NCBI GenBank assembly: GCA_934561335.1
Contig: CAKTGD010000009.1
Location: forward strand, 1 to 19,556
Direction of reading: 5' to 3'
Origin: an uncultured Oscillospiraceae bacterium
GTDB taxonomy: Bacteria; Bacillota_A; Clostridia; Oscillospirales; Oscillospiraceae
DNA length: 19,556 nt
The position numbers and the translations under genes are program-made. The notes beneath the pieces were generated by a model that ran no database searches, was not told where the DNA came from, and saw only the letters and a list, made by a program, of their open reading frames with translations. Within the stretch, counting starts at the first letter, position 1; the number at the start of each line of letters is the position of its first letter. Positions 13,944 through 19,556 of this stretch are shown here, piece by piece.

Positions 13944-15599
13944 ATGCAGCAGAATATTCCTATCCGAATCTCGGTGCAACGGGTCATCAGTTATCCCTTC
14001 GACTACCTTTCCAATGAACTGCGGATCATCTGGGTGCTGGAAGGCTCTTTACAGGTGAAATTTGTTTCGGGCATTATCGAGCTCCACACGAACGATGCCG
14101 AGATCGTGAACATCAACATTCCGGTGGGACTACAGGCAACGGATAAAAATCTGGTGGCAATTTTTTCAATTGACAGTGAATTTGCCAAAACGCACTTTGG
14201 CACAATTGACAAGATGAGCCTTAACTGCAACCTGAACTATATTTTTCCCCGGCTCATCTCGGAACGCGAACGATCAGAGTTTACGGGGCTCCTTTCGGAG
14301 ATTGCTTTGCTGTATTTTTCCGGAAAAGCCGCGCCGGAAGAACTGACAGAAAAGAGCTGTGCGCTGCTGCGCTATCTGGTGGGACATTTCAATAGCGTAA
14401 CGAATATGCTGCAGAACATGCCAAATGCCGAGCTGCATTTTTCCCGTTTTGAAAACATCAATGAATTCATTCAGGATAACTTAAGCGAAAAGTTAACGCT
14501 CAGTGCCGTTGCCAGCCGCGAATTTCTATCCACCCAATATCTGGCGGGGGAATTTAAAAAGCGCTATGGCATCACCTTCAATGAAATGCTGAACTATTAT
14601 CGGGTCATCCACTCTGTACAGCTATTACTCAGCACTGAGCTTTCCATCACGGATATTTGCAGCCGCTGCGGTTTTTCAGCAACCCGGTATTATTACAAAT
14701 ATTTCAAAAAGTATTTGTTGATTACGCCTCACGAATTCCGGCGCAACAACAAACGCAGCCACCATAAGATCTGCGATTATCAAGAGTTATCTCCCGCTGA
14801 AAGCTGGGCCTGCTTTTCCCGGTCCAATGATTCGCCGCACTATGCGGCGCCCAGACCGGTAAAAAAAGTCCTGCTTTTGAATCCCAACACAAATCCTGCG
14901 GCTACCGCACGAATTGAAAAAGTTGCCCGGGCAACTTTTTCACCCAATATTCTGGTCAAAACATCCAGTGTTTCCTTCGGACCTGACGTTCTTCGTTCGC
15001 CCCTTGATGAAACCATATCCGAACTGGCCGTAACAGAAACGCTGCTGGAGCACAAGGACAACTATGACGGCGTTATCATTGCCTGTTTCAGCGATCTGGG
15101 CAAAGCCGTAAAGCCGCTTTTGCATGTTCCTGCCATCAGCGTTGCTGAGGCAGCTTATTACAGTGCCTGCTTGCTGGGCGAACATTTCAGCGTAATCACA
15201 TCCGGCGGAGATCTGGAGCGTAAGCTGATTGGCACCACGATTGAGCGCTGCGGACTGACAAGCCGCTGCCTGTCCATCAAGTCCTTGTATATTGACTTCC
15301 TGGATATCACGCCCGAAACAGCGTTGGCGCCATTGGAAAGGCTCGTACAGGAATGTAAAGAGAAGGACTGCGCGGATGTGGTCGTGCTGGCCTGCGTTTC
15401 ATTGGCCGGAATGGGAGAGGATATCTCGCGGCGGCTGAAAATCCCGGTCATTGACGGCGTTACGCAATCCGCCCTCTTTATGGAGGCTATGCTCCACACT
15501 GAATGGACAAAGCTCATCCAGAACACCGTTCCGTGCACACCCTCTACCTTGACGGGCAGCATTTATACCAACCACATTGAAGAACTATACTCCTTATAG
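13944..15599 (+). CDS. AraC-family regulator fused to a hydantoin/Asp-Glu racemase-like domain
   Basis: A 551-residue fusion. Residues 1-150 look like an AraC-type N-terminal region (a short cupin-like beta stretch, about 10-75, then helices). Residues 170-268 are the two-HTH AraC/XylS DNA-binding domain, with LSAVASREFLSTQYLAGEFK and later ITDICSRCGFSATRYYYKYFKK leading to TPHEFR. A polar linker (269-305) leads to a complete racemase-like domain (306-523). It starts KKVLLLNPNTNPAAT and keeps C381 in IIACFSDLG and C484 in VLACVSLAGM, the same pair and nearly the same spacing (103 versus 107) as the stand-alone racemase upstream. The ATG at 13944 fits AAAGGGG at 13929-13935; an in-frame GTG at 13935 overlaps that site and is less likely. 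It probably regulates the permease operon in response to the pathway compound. Whether the racemase domain catalyses or only senses is open. Confidence 0.9.
   Translation: MQQNIPIRISVQRVISYPFDYLSNELRIIWVLEGSLQVKFVSGIIELHTNDAEIVNINIPVGLQATDKNLVAIFSIDSEFAKTHFGTIDKMSLNCNLNYIFPRLISERERSEFTGLLSEIALLYFSGKAAPEELTEKSCALLRYLVGHFNSVTNMLQNMPNAELHFSRFENINEFIQDNLSEKLTLSAVASREFLSTQYLAGEFKKRYGITFNEMLNYYRVIHSVQLLLSTELSITDICSRCGFSATRYYYKYFKKYLLITPHEFRRNNKRSHHKICDYQELSPAESWACFSRSNDSPHYAAPRPVKKVLLLNPNTNPAATARIEKVARATFSPNILVKTSSVSFGPDVLRSPLDETISELAVTETLLEHKDNYDGVIIACFSDLGKAVKPLLHVPAISVAEAAYYSACLLGEHFSVITSGGDLERKLIGTTIERCGLTSRCLSIKSLYIDFLDITPETALAPLERLVQECKEKDCADVVVLACVSLAGMGEDISRRLKIPVIDGVTQSALFMEAMLHTEWTKLIQNTVPCTPSTLTGSIYTNHIEELYSL
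14917..14940. repeat. Perfect 24-bp palindrome with T-run inside the fusion gene
   Basis: AAAAAGTTGCCC (14917-14928) is followed directly by its exact complement GGGCAACTTTTT (14929-14940). As RNA this makes a GC hairpin ending in five Us, the shape of an intrinsic terminator. It lies in the coding region for residues 325-333, just after the racemase-like domain begins. Translating ribosomes would normally mask it. Confidence 0.8.
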
Positions 15600-15641
15600 C
15601 AGACAGTGCTTATCGCTCGGCGCACTACCACACTTTTTCTG

Positions 15642-15670
15642 TTGCTTTTTGCCGGATATTGCGGTAAACT
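15642..15670 (+). promoter_or_regulatory. Weak candidate promoter of the GNAT-like gene and truA
   Basis: TTGCTT (15642-15647) and TAAACT (15665-15670) are 17 nt apart and 30 nt before the next start. A weak hairpin (AGTGC 15605-15609 with GCACT 15622-15626, then T-rich sequence) may end the preceding transcript. Confidence 0.35.
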
Positions 15671-15699
15671 GGGGCTGTGTCTGCGAGGAGGAGCATCAT

Positions 15700-16827
15700 A
15701 TGGTTTCCATTATTGAAGTAACTACACGGGCGCAGCTGCGCCAGTTTGTGGAATATCCGAATATCCTGTATCGGGATGTACCCCAGTTTGTTCCCGCCAC
15801 CTTTGATGACGATATGAGCGACTGGAACCCCAAAAAGAACCCTGCCTTTGAATACTGCGAGGCCCGCTGCTGGCTGGCCATGCGCAACGGCGAAATGGTC
15901 GGGCGCATCGGCGCCATTCTCAGTTATAAGGCCAATGAAAAGTGGCATACCCACCGTATGCGCTTTACACAGGTGGATTTTATCGACGATGAGCAGGTGG
16001 CCAACGCTCTGTTTGCCACAGTAGAGCGCTGGGCAAAGGAAAAAGGCTGCGACGAGGTCCATGGCCCGCTGGGCTTTACCGACCTTGACCGGGAGGGTAT
16101 GCTGGTAGAGGGCTTTGACCGGCGCAGCTGCTTTTTCACCTACTATAACCACCCCTACTATATCGACCACATGACCCGTCTGGGCTATGTGAAGGACGTG
16201 GACTGGGTGGAAAATCTGATTCAGGTGCCCACCGATGAGAAGGTGATCGAGCGGTGGCGCAAGCTGTCGGAATTTGTGGCAAAGCGCTGTAATCTCCATG
16301 TGTTCAAGCCGAAAACGCGGCTGGATTATATCGGCCTGATTCCCCGGTTCTTCCAGCTGGTCAACACCTGCTACGCGCCGCTGTACGGCACAGTGGATCT
16401 GACGGATAAGCAAATCAAGCGCTACAGCGCCAAGTTTGCGCCGCTGGTTAACCCCAATCTGGCGTTTTTCATCATGGATGAGCACGAGGAGATGGTGGGC
16501 ATGGGCGTGGCCGCGCCCTCTATCGCCGCCGCCCTTCAGAAAAGCCGGGGCAAATATTTCCCCACCGGCTGGATCGATATTTTGAAGGCTTTCCGTAAAA
16601 ATGATACCATCGACCTGCTGCTGATTGCCGTGCGGCCCGATTATCAGCAAAAGGGCGTCAACGCCATGATTATCTACCATGCGATGGAGGGCTGCCATAA
16701 GATGGGCATCAAGGAGGCCGAAAGCGGCCCCATGCTGGAACTCAACCAGAAGGTGCAGGCCCAGTGGAAGGATTTTAAGTTGGAGCAGCACAAGCGCCGC
16801 CGCTGTTTTGTGAAGAAGCTGAAGTGA
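15700..16827 (+). CDS. GNAT-fold acetyltransferase-like protein of unknown substrate
   Basis: A 375-residue soluble protein. The C-terminal third has a GNAT-like acetyl-CoA pattern: LLLIAVRPDYQQKGVNAMII, with a strand followed by a Q-x-x-G-type phosphate loop, then EAESGPMLELNQKVQAQW. The N-terminal part includes AMRNGEMVGRIGAILSY, also GNAT-like, so two related half-domains are possible. A conserved-looking middle stretch reads VHGPLGFTDLDREGMLVEGF. I recognise the general type (YghO-like hypothetical acetyltransferases found in many bacteria) but not a specific function. The ATG at 15700 has GAGGAGGAG just upstream; longer in-frame starts begin in the previous gene and lack this. Only one base separates its stop from truA, so the two are co-translated. 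Confidence 0.75.
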   Translation: MVSIIEVTTRAQLRQFVEYPNILYRDVPQFVPATFDDDMSDWNPKKNPAFEYCEARCWLAMRNGEMVGRIGAILSYKANEKWHTHRMRFTQVDFIDDEQVANALFATVERWAKEKGCDEVHGPLGFTDLDREGMLVEGFDRRSCFFTYYNHPYYIDHMTRLGYVKDVDWVENLIQVPTDEKVIERWRKLSEFVAKRCNLHVFKPKTRLDYIGLIPRFFQLVNTCYAPLYGTVDLTDKQIKRYSAKFAPLVNPNLAFFIMDEHEEMVGMGVAAPSIAAALQKSRGKYFPTGWIDILKAFRKNDTIDLLLIAVRPDYQQKGVNAMIIYHAMEGCHKMGIKEAESGPMLELNQKVQAQWKDFKLEQHKRRRCFVKKLK

Positions 16828-16828
16828 T

Positions 16829-17563
16829 ATGCAGAATTATAAATTGACCATCGCCTATGACGGTACCCGCTTTTTCGGCTGGGAGCGCCAGCCGGACCGG
16901 GACACCGTGCAGGGCAAGATCGAGGCGGTGCTGAGCCGTCTGGCCGGAAAGCCGGTGGAGATCACCGGCGCAGGCCGTACCGACGCGGGCGTACACGCCC
17001 GGGCCATGGTGGCCAATGCGGTGATGGATGTCAAGGAGTCGCCGGAGGAGATCCGCGACTACTGCAACCGCTACCTGCCGGACGCTATCGCCGTGCGTGA
17101 GGTGAAGCCCTGTGCGCCTCGCTTTCACGCCCGCTATAACGCTCTGGGCAAAACCTATCGCTACACGGTTTTTGTGGGCGAGGTCAAGCCTGTTTTTGAC
17201 CGGAAATATGTGACCATGCTGCCCTATGTTCCCGACGTGGCGCGGATGCGTCAGGCTGCCGCCTATCTGGTGGGCGAGCATGACTTCGCTGCCTTTTGCG
17301 GCAATCCCCGCATGAAAAAATCCACCGTGCGCACGGTGGACAGCATCGAGATCCGGCAGCAGAAGGAGCGCATCACCTTTACCTTTCACGGCAACGGCTT
17401 TTTGCAGAACATGGTGCGCATTCTGGTGGGCACACTGCTGGAGGTGGGCCGCGGCTTCTGGGAGCCGCAGCAGATGTGCGCCATTCTGGAAAGCCGCGAC
17501 CGCAGGCAGGCTGGCCCTACCGCCCCCCCGGAAGGTCTGTGCCTGATGAAGGTGGATTATTGA
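16829..17563 (+). CDS. truA: tRNA pseudouridine(38-40) synthase TruA
   Basis: A 244-residue enzyme that isomerises uridines 38-40 of the tRNA anticodon arm to pseudouridine. The catalytic aspartate is D52 in the signature GAGRTDAGVHA (47-57). Further family motifs are FHARYNALGKTYRY (99-112), GEHDFAAFCG, and GNGFLQNMVRILVGTLLEVG near the end, plus the closing APPEGLCL. Length is normal. It starts one base after the GNAT-like stop and ends before a strong terminator, so it closes that two-gene unit. Confidence 0.97.
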   Translation: MQNYKLTIAYDGTRFFGWERQPDRDTVQGKIEAVLSRLAGKPVEITGAGRTDAGVHARAMVANAVMDVKESPEEIRDYCNRYLPDAIAVREVKPCAPRFHARYNALGKTYRYTVFVGEVKPVFDRKYVTMLPYVPDVARMRQAAAYLVGEHDFAAFCGNPRMKKSTVRTVDSIEIRQQKERITFTFHGNGFLQNMVRILVGTLLEVGRGFWEPQQMCAILESRDRRQAGPTAPPEGLCLMKVDY

Positions 17564-17605
17564 CGGCGCCACTGCCGCAGCGGCATGGCCGCTTATCCCG
17601 AATAT

Positions 17606-17641
17606 AAAAAGGACAAGCTTTTGCGGAAGCTTGTCCTTTTT
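17606..17641 (+). terminator. Intrinsic terminator after truA
   Basis: A 15-bp perfect stem, AAAAAGGACAAGCTT (17606-17620) with AAGCTTGTCCTTTTT (17627-17641), and a 6-nt loop. It ends in a T-run and starts 42 nt after the truA stop. The A-run on the 5' side would let it also work on the minus strand. Confidence 0.92.
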
Positions 17642-17795
17642 GTGTAAAAGTGGTGCCCGCAGCGGTATGCGGCGCTGCCTGCGGTTTGCTTTTTGGCATC
17701 TCGACCCCACAGCACATGCTCATTGTTGCCCTTCACCGCAATTGCCGCGTTTCCGGCCCTTGGCGTGGTGTGGCCGACCATCGCCGCTTGGACAG

Positions 17796-17823
17796 AAAAA
17801 TACCCGCTTGCGCGGGTATTTTT
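17796..17823. terminator. Intrinsic terminator of the CofE-like gene (bidirectional)
   Basis: A 12-bp stem, AAAAATACCCGC (17796-17807) with GCGGGTATTTTT (17812-17823), and a 4-nt loop. It lies 30 nt past the stop of the minus-strand gene and has T-runs on both strands. Confidence 0.92.
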
Positions 17824-17853
17824 CCACCATATAAACCACAAGGCCCAGCGAGC

Positions 17854-19050
17854 TTACTCGTTGGTGTAGTTGTCAAAATAACCTTGAATGTAGATGATCG
17901 GGGTTCCCTTGTCGCCGCTGCCGGACGTCAGGTCGCACAGCGAGCCGATCAGGTCGGTCAGGTTGCGGGGGGTCGTTCCCTCAGAGACCATGCTGCCCAC
18001 CAGACTCACCTTGGCGTCCTTCTGGCGGATCTTCTCCGCCACGGCCTTTTGCAGCTCCTCGCCGGTCAGGCCCGCGAAATCGTTGTCGGCCAGATACTTC
18101 AGCTTCAGCTCGTTGGGGGTACCCACCAGACCGGCCGTATAGCCGGGGGACACCACCGGGTCGGCCAGCTCCCAGATTTTACCGGCAGGATCCTTGAAGG
18201 CGCCGTCGCCATACACCATGGCCTCGATATGCTTGCCGGTAGACTCGCTCATGCCCTTGCCGATGCCCTCGGCCACGGCCATGGCATCTCGGGGGAACAG
18301 CTTGATGCGCTTCTCATCCGCCTTGTTGCTGCCCAGCAGGCCATACTGGGAATTGTAGCCGCTGCCGTCCACAGGCTCGGTCAGCAGATCGTCCAGCCCC
18401 AGCACCGTCTTGGCGCCGGCGGCCTTCAGCAGGCGTTTGCTGCGCGCACGGGTGTGGATATCGCAGCAGATCACGGTATCGGTATAGTCCAGCACAGTCT
18501 GCACACGGTTGGCAAATACGATCTCCGCTTCGGCGCCGGCGCTCTCGATAATAGACTTATAGTAATCCACATAGTCCACACCGGTAAAGGGATGGATCAC
18601 CGCGCCGAAAACCTGACGGAAACGCTCCAGATCCAGCACATCGTGCCAAGGATCGATGCCCGCCTCGTCCAGCTGATCCATGCTGACCAGATGGTTGCCC
18701 ACCTCATCAGAGGGATAGCTGAGCATCAGCACGACTTTTTTGCAGCCGCCGGCAATGCCCTGCAGCAGCAGAGAAAAACGGTTGCGGCTGAGGATGGGGA
18801 ACGTAACGCCCACCGTCTGCCCACCGGTCTTGGCGCGTACATCGGCACTGATCTGCTCCACGGTGGCATAGTTGCCCTGGCAGCGAGCCACAACAGACTC
18901 GGTAATGGCAACCACATCCTTATCTTGCGGCTCGATGCCGTTCTTGCGCAGCGCATTCAGAACGGTTTCAACGGTAATGGCCACAACGTCATCACCCTGG
19001 CGGAAAATCGGTGCGCGCACGCCGCGCACAACAGTACCCAAAGTTCTCAT
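17854..19050 (-). CDS. F420-0:gamma-glutamyl ligase (CofE) family protein
   Basis: A 398-residue protein of the family founded by CofE, which adds L-glutamate to coenzyme F420-0 using GTP. Recognition rests on the N-terminal VVAITESVVARCQG (about residues 44-57), a central VICCDIHTRARSK, and the C-terminal block SPGYTAGLVGTPNELKLKYLADNDF. It is longer than archaeal CofE (about 250 residues), as in the Firmicutes subgroup. No other F420 biosynthesis gene is in the window, and gut Clostridia are not known for F420, so the true acceptor may be another molecule. The frame is open to 19113; the ATG at 19050 is chosen because AAAGGACGAGGAG lies just upstream. A consensus promoter and a terminator make it a single-gene unit. 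Confidence 0.82.
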   Translation of the reverse strand: MRTLGTVVRGVRAPIFRQGDDVVAITVETVLNALRKNGIEPQDKDVVAITESVVARCQGNYATVEQISADVRAKTGGQTVGVTFPILSRNRFSLLLQGIAGGCKKVVLMLSYPSDEVGNHLVSMDQLDEAGIDPWHDVLDLERFRQVFGAVIHPFTGVDYVDYYKSIIESAGAEAEIVFANRVQTVLDYTDTVICCDIHTRARSKRLLKAAGAKTVLGLDDLLTEPVDGSGYNSQYGLLGSNKADEKRIKLFPRDAMAVAEGIGKGMSESTGKHIEAMVYGDGAFKDPAGKIWELADPVVSPGYTAGLVGTPNELKLKYLADNDFAGLTGEELQKAVAEKIRQKDAKVSLVGSMVSEGTTPRNLTDLIGSLCDLTSGSGDKGTPIIYIQGYFDNYTNE

Positions 19051-19095
19051 AGCTCCTCGTCCTTTCGCTATTTCGTCAATTGCGTTTTGCAACTT

Positions 19096-19124
19096 ATTAT
19101 AGCAAACCACCACATATAAGTAAA
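19096..19124 (-). promoter_or_regulatory. Promoter of the CofE-like gene
   Basis: Minus-strand TTTACT (19124-19119) and a perfect TATAAT (19101-19096) are 17 nt apart, about 46 nt before the start codon. Confidence 0.8.
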
Positions 19125-19172
19125 GAACTTCTTTTTAATATCCGGCATAAGTTATACTTAATTTTTTTCTAC

Positions 19173-19200
19173 TTGCTTTTTCCGAAAAAATGTGTATAAT
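19173..19200 (+). promoter_or_regulatory. Promoter of the tRNA locus
   Basis: TTGCTT (19173-19178) and a perfect TATAAT (19195-19200) are 16 nt apart. The pseudo-tRNA starts 11 bases after the -10, and the intact tRNA follows 179 nt downstream. Confidence 0.7.
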
Positions 19201-19210
19201 AAATGCGTAC

Positions 19211-19250
19211 GGGCTTGTAGCTCAGCTGGGAGAGCGTTCGGTTCGCATCC
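19211..19250 (+). pseudogene. 5' half of a tRNA (Ala-type), 3' half missing
   Basis: The first 40 nt form the acceptor 5' strand (GGGCTTG), a complete D-arm and the anticodon stem-loop 5' side with loop TTCGCAT. Bases 19218-19250 are identical to the intact tRNA-Ala at 19386-19418. After that the sequence diverges: the anticodon stem cannot close (27-31 TTCGG faces CCCTA), there is no T-arm with GTTCGAAT, and no matching CAAGYCC plus CCA. It would not fold as a functional tRNA, although it sits directly behind a strong promoter. Confidence 0.8.
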
Positions 19251-19378
19251 CTATGGTCGCACATCGACCTGCGAGTTTCAGCCCATGATTTCGGGGAGAA
19301 TTTCCTCCGGAATCTTCTAAAATCGAAAAACTTGAAAATCTGCTTTTTGTTGCAAAAACCCGCAAAAAGTGGCGATAT

Positions 19379-19454
19379 GGGCCCATAGCTCAGCTGGGAG
19401 AGCGTTCGGTTCGCATCCGAGAGGTCGAGGGTTCGAATCCCTTTGGGTCCACCA
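19379..19454 (+). tRNA. tRNA-Ala (anticodon CGC)
   Basis: All 76 nt fold as a standard cloverleaf: acceptor GGGCCCA/TGGGTCC, D-stem GCTC/GAGC, anticodon stem TTCGG/CCGAG, T-stem GAGGG/CCCTT with loop TTCGAAT, discriminator A and encoded CCA. The anticodon loop TTCGCAT gives CGC at 19412-19414, reading GCG. The third acceptor pair is G3-U70, the alanine identity element, which supports the call. Confidence 0.95.
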
Positions 19455-19461
19455 TTTCGAG

Positions 19462-19492
19462 AAAAATCACCGCCAATTCGGCGGTGATTTTT
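19462..19492 (+). terminator. Intrinsic terminator after tRNA-Ala
   Basis: A 13-bp stem, AAAAATCACCGCC (19462-19474) with GGCGGTGATTTTT (19480-19492), and a 5-nt loop, 7 nt after the tRNA CCA end. Confidence 0.92.
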
Positions 19493-19556
19493 CGTTTGAC
19501 CACAATTATACCACAGACGGCAGAAAATCCTGACCACTTTTGGAATCCGCAGGCGG

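Noticed and set aside
13935..13946. Upstream GTG start for the fusion regulator
   Set aside because: The GTG overlaps the last base of the AAAGGGG ribosome site; the ATG at 13944 has the right spacing.
17650..19119. 489-codon plus-strand frame opposite the CofE-like gene
   Set aside because: Antisense shadow: low-complexity His/Gln/Ala composition, it starts across a terminator, and the minus strand has a recognisable family.
19169..19537. 122-codon minus-strand frame containing GIRTLDLSDANRTLSQLSYGP
   Set aside because: This is the translated antisense of the tRNA and the half tRNA, a well-known false protein in databases.

Overview
The window looks like a chromosomal segment of a GC-rich Firmicute, most probably a gut Clostridium of the Oscillospiraceae type. 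This is an inference from strong AGGAGG-type ribosome sites, many ATGA/GTGA start-stop overlaps, TTGACA/TATAAT promoters, a tRNA with encoded CCA, and gene families typical of that group. There is no rRNA, CRISPR array or transposase. Most of the window is about 60% GC by eye, but sampled lines of the block from about 10.7 to 15.6 kb are clearly lower (two 60-base lines gave 42% and 47%, against 60-63% in flanking genes). That suggests a separate origin for the block.

Layout. 1-1426 (minus): an NSS sodium-dependent transporter cut by the window edge, with its own promoter. 1905-4873 (plus): a zinc uptake operon of Fur-family regulator (Zur-like), zinc-binding lipoprotein, ATPase and permease, each overlapping the next by 4 nt. 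A Fur-box-like operator lies just after the -10 element of its promoter. 4968-5897 (plus): an EamA/DMT exporter with its own promoter and a bidirectional terminator. 8821-5955 (minus): an operon of a DUF4340-like lipoprotein, an OmpR-type response regulator and a histidine kinase. 10496-8982 (minus): an Sfp-type phosphopantetheinyl transferase followed by a ROK sugar kinase.

10823-15599 (plus): the most interesting region. An NCS1 permease (hydantoin/allantoin/nucleobase type), a carbon-nitrogen hydrolase and a hydantoin/Asp-Glu racemase form a small catabolic operon. It is followed by a regulator in which an AraC-type protein is fused to a second, complete racemase-like domain that keeps both catalytic-type cysteines. 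The simplest reading is that the pathway takes in a chiral ureido or hydantoin-like compound, racemises it and hydrolyses a C-N bond. The regulator would sense the same compound, or a relative, through a racemase fold re-used as a sensor. No ring-opening hydantoinase is present, so the substrate is open.

15700-17563 (plus): a GNAT-like protein and tRNA pseudouridine synthase TruA. 19050-17854 (minus): a protein of the F420-0:gamma-glutamyl ligase (CofE) family, with no other F420 gene nearby. 19173-19492 (plus): a strong promoter, a broken 5' half of a tRNA, an intact tRNA-Ala(CGC) and a terminator.
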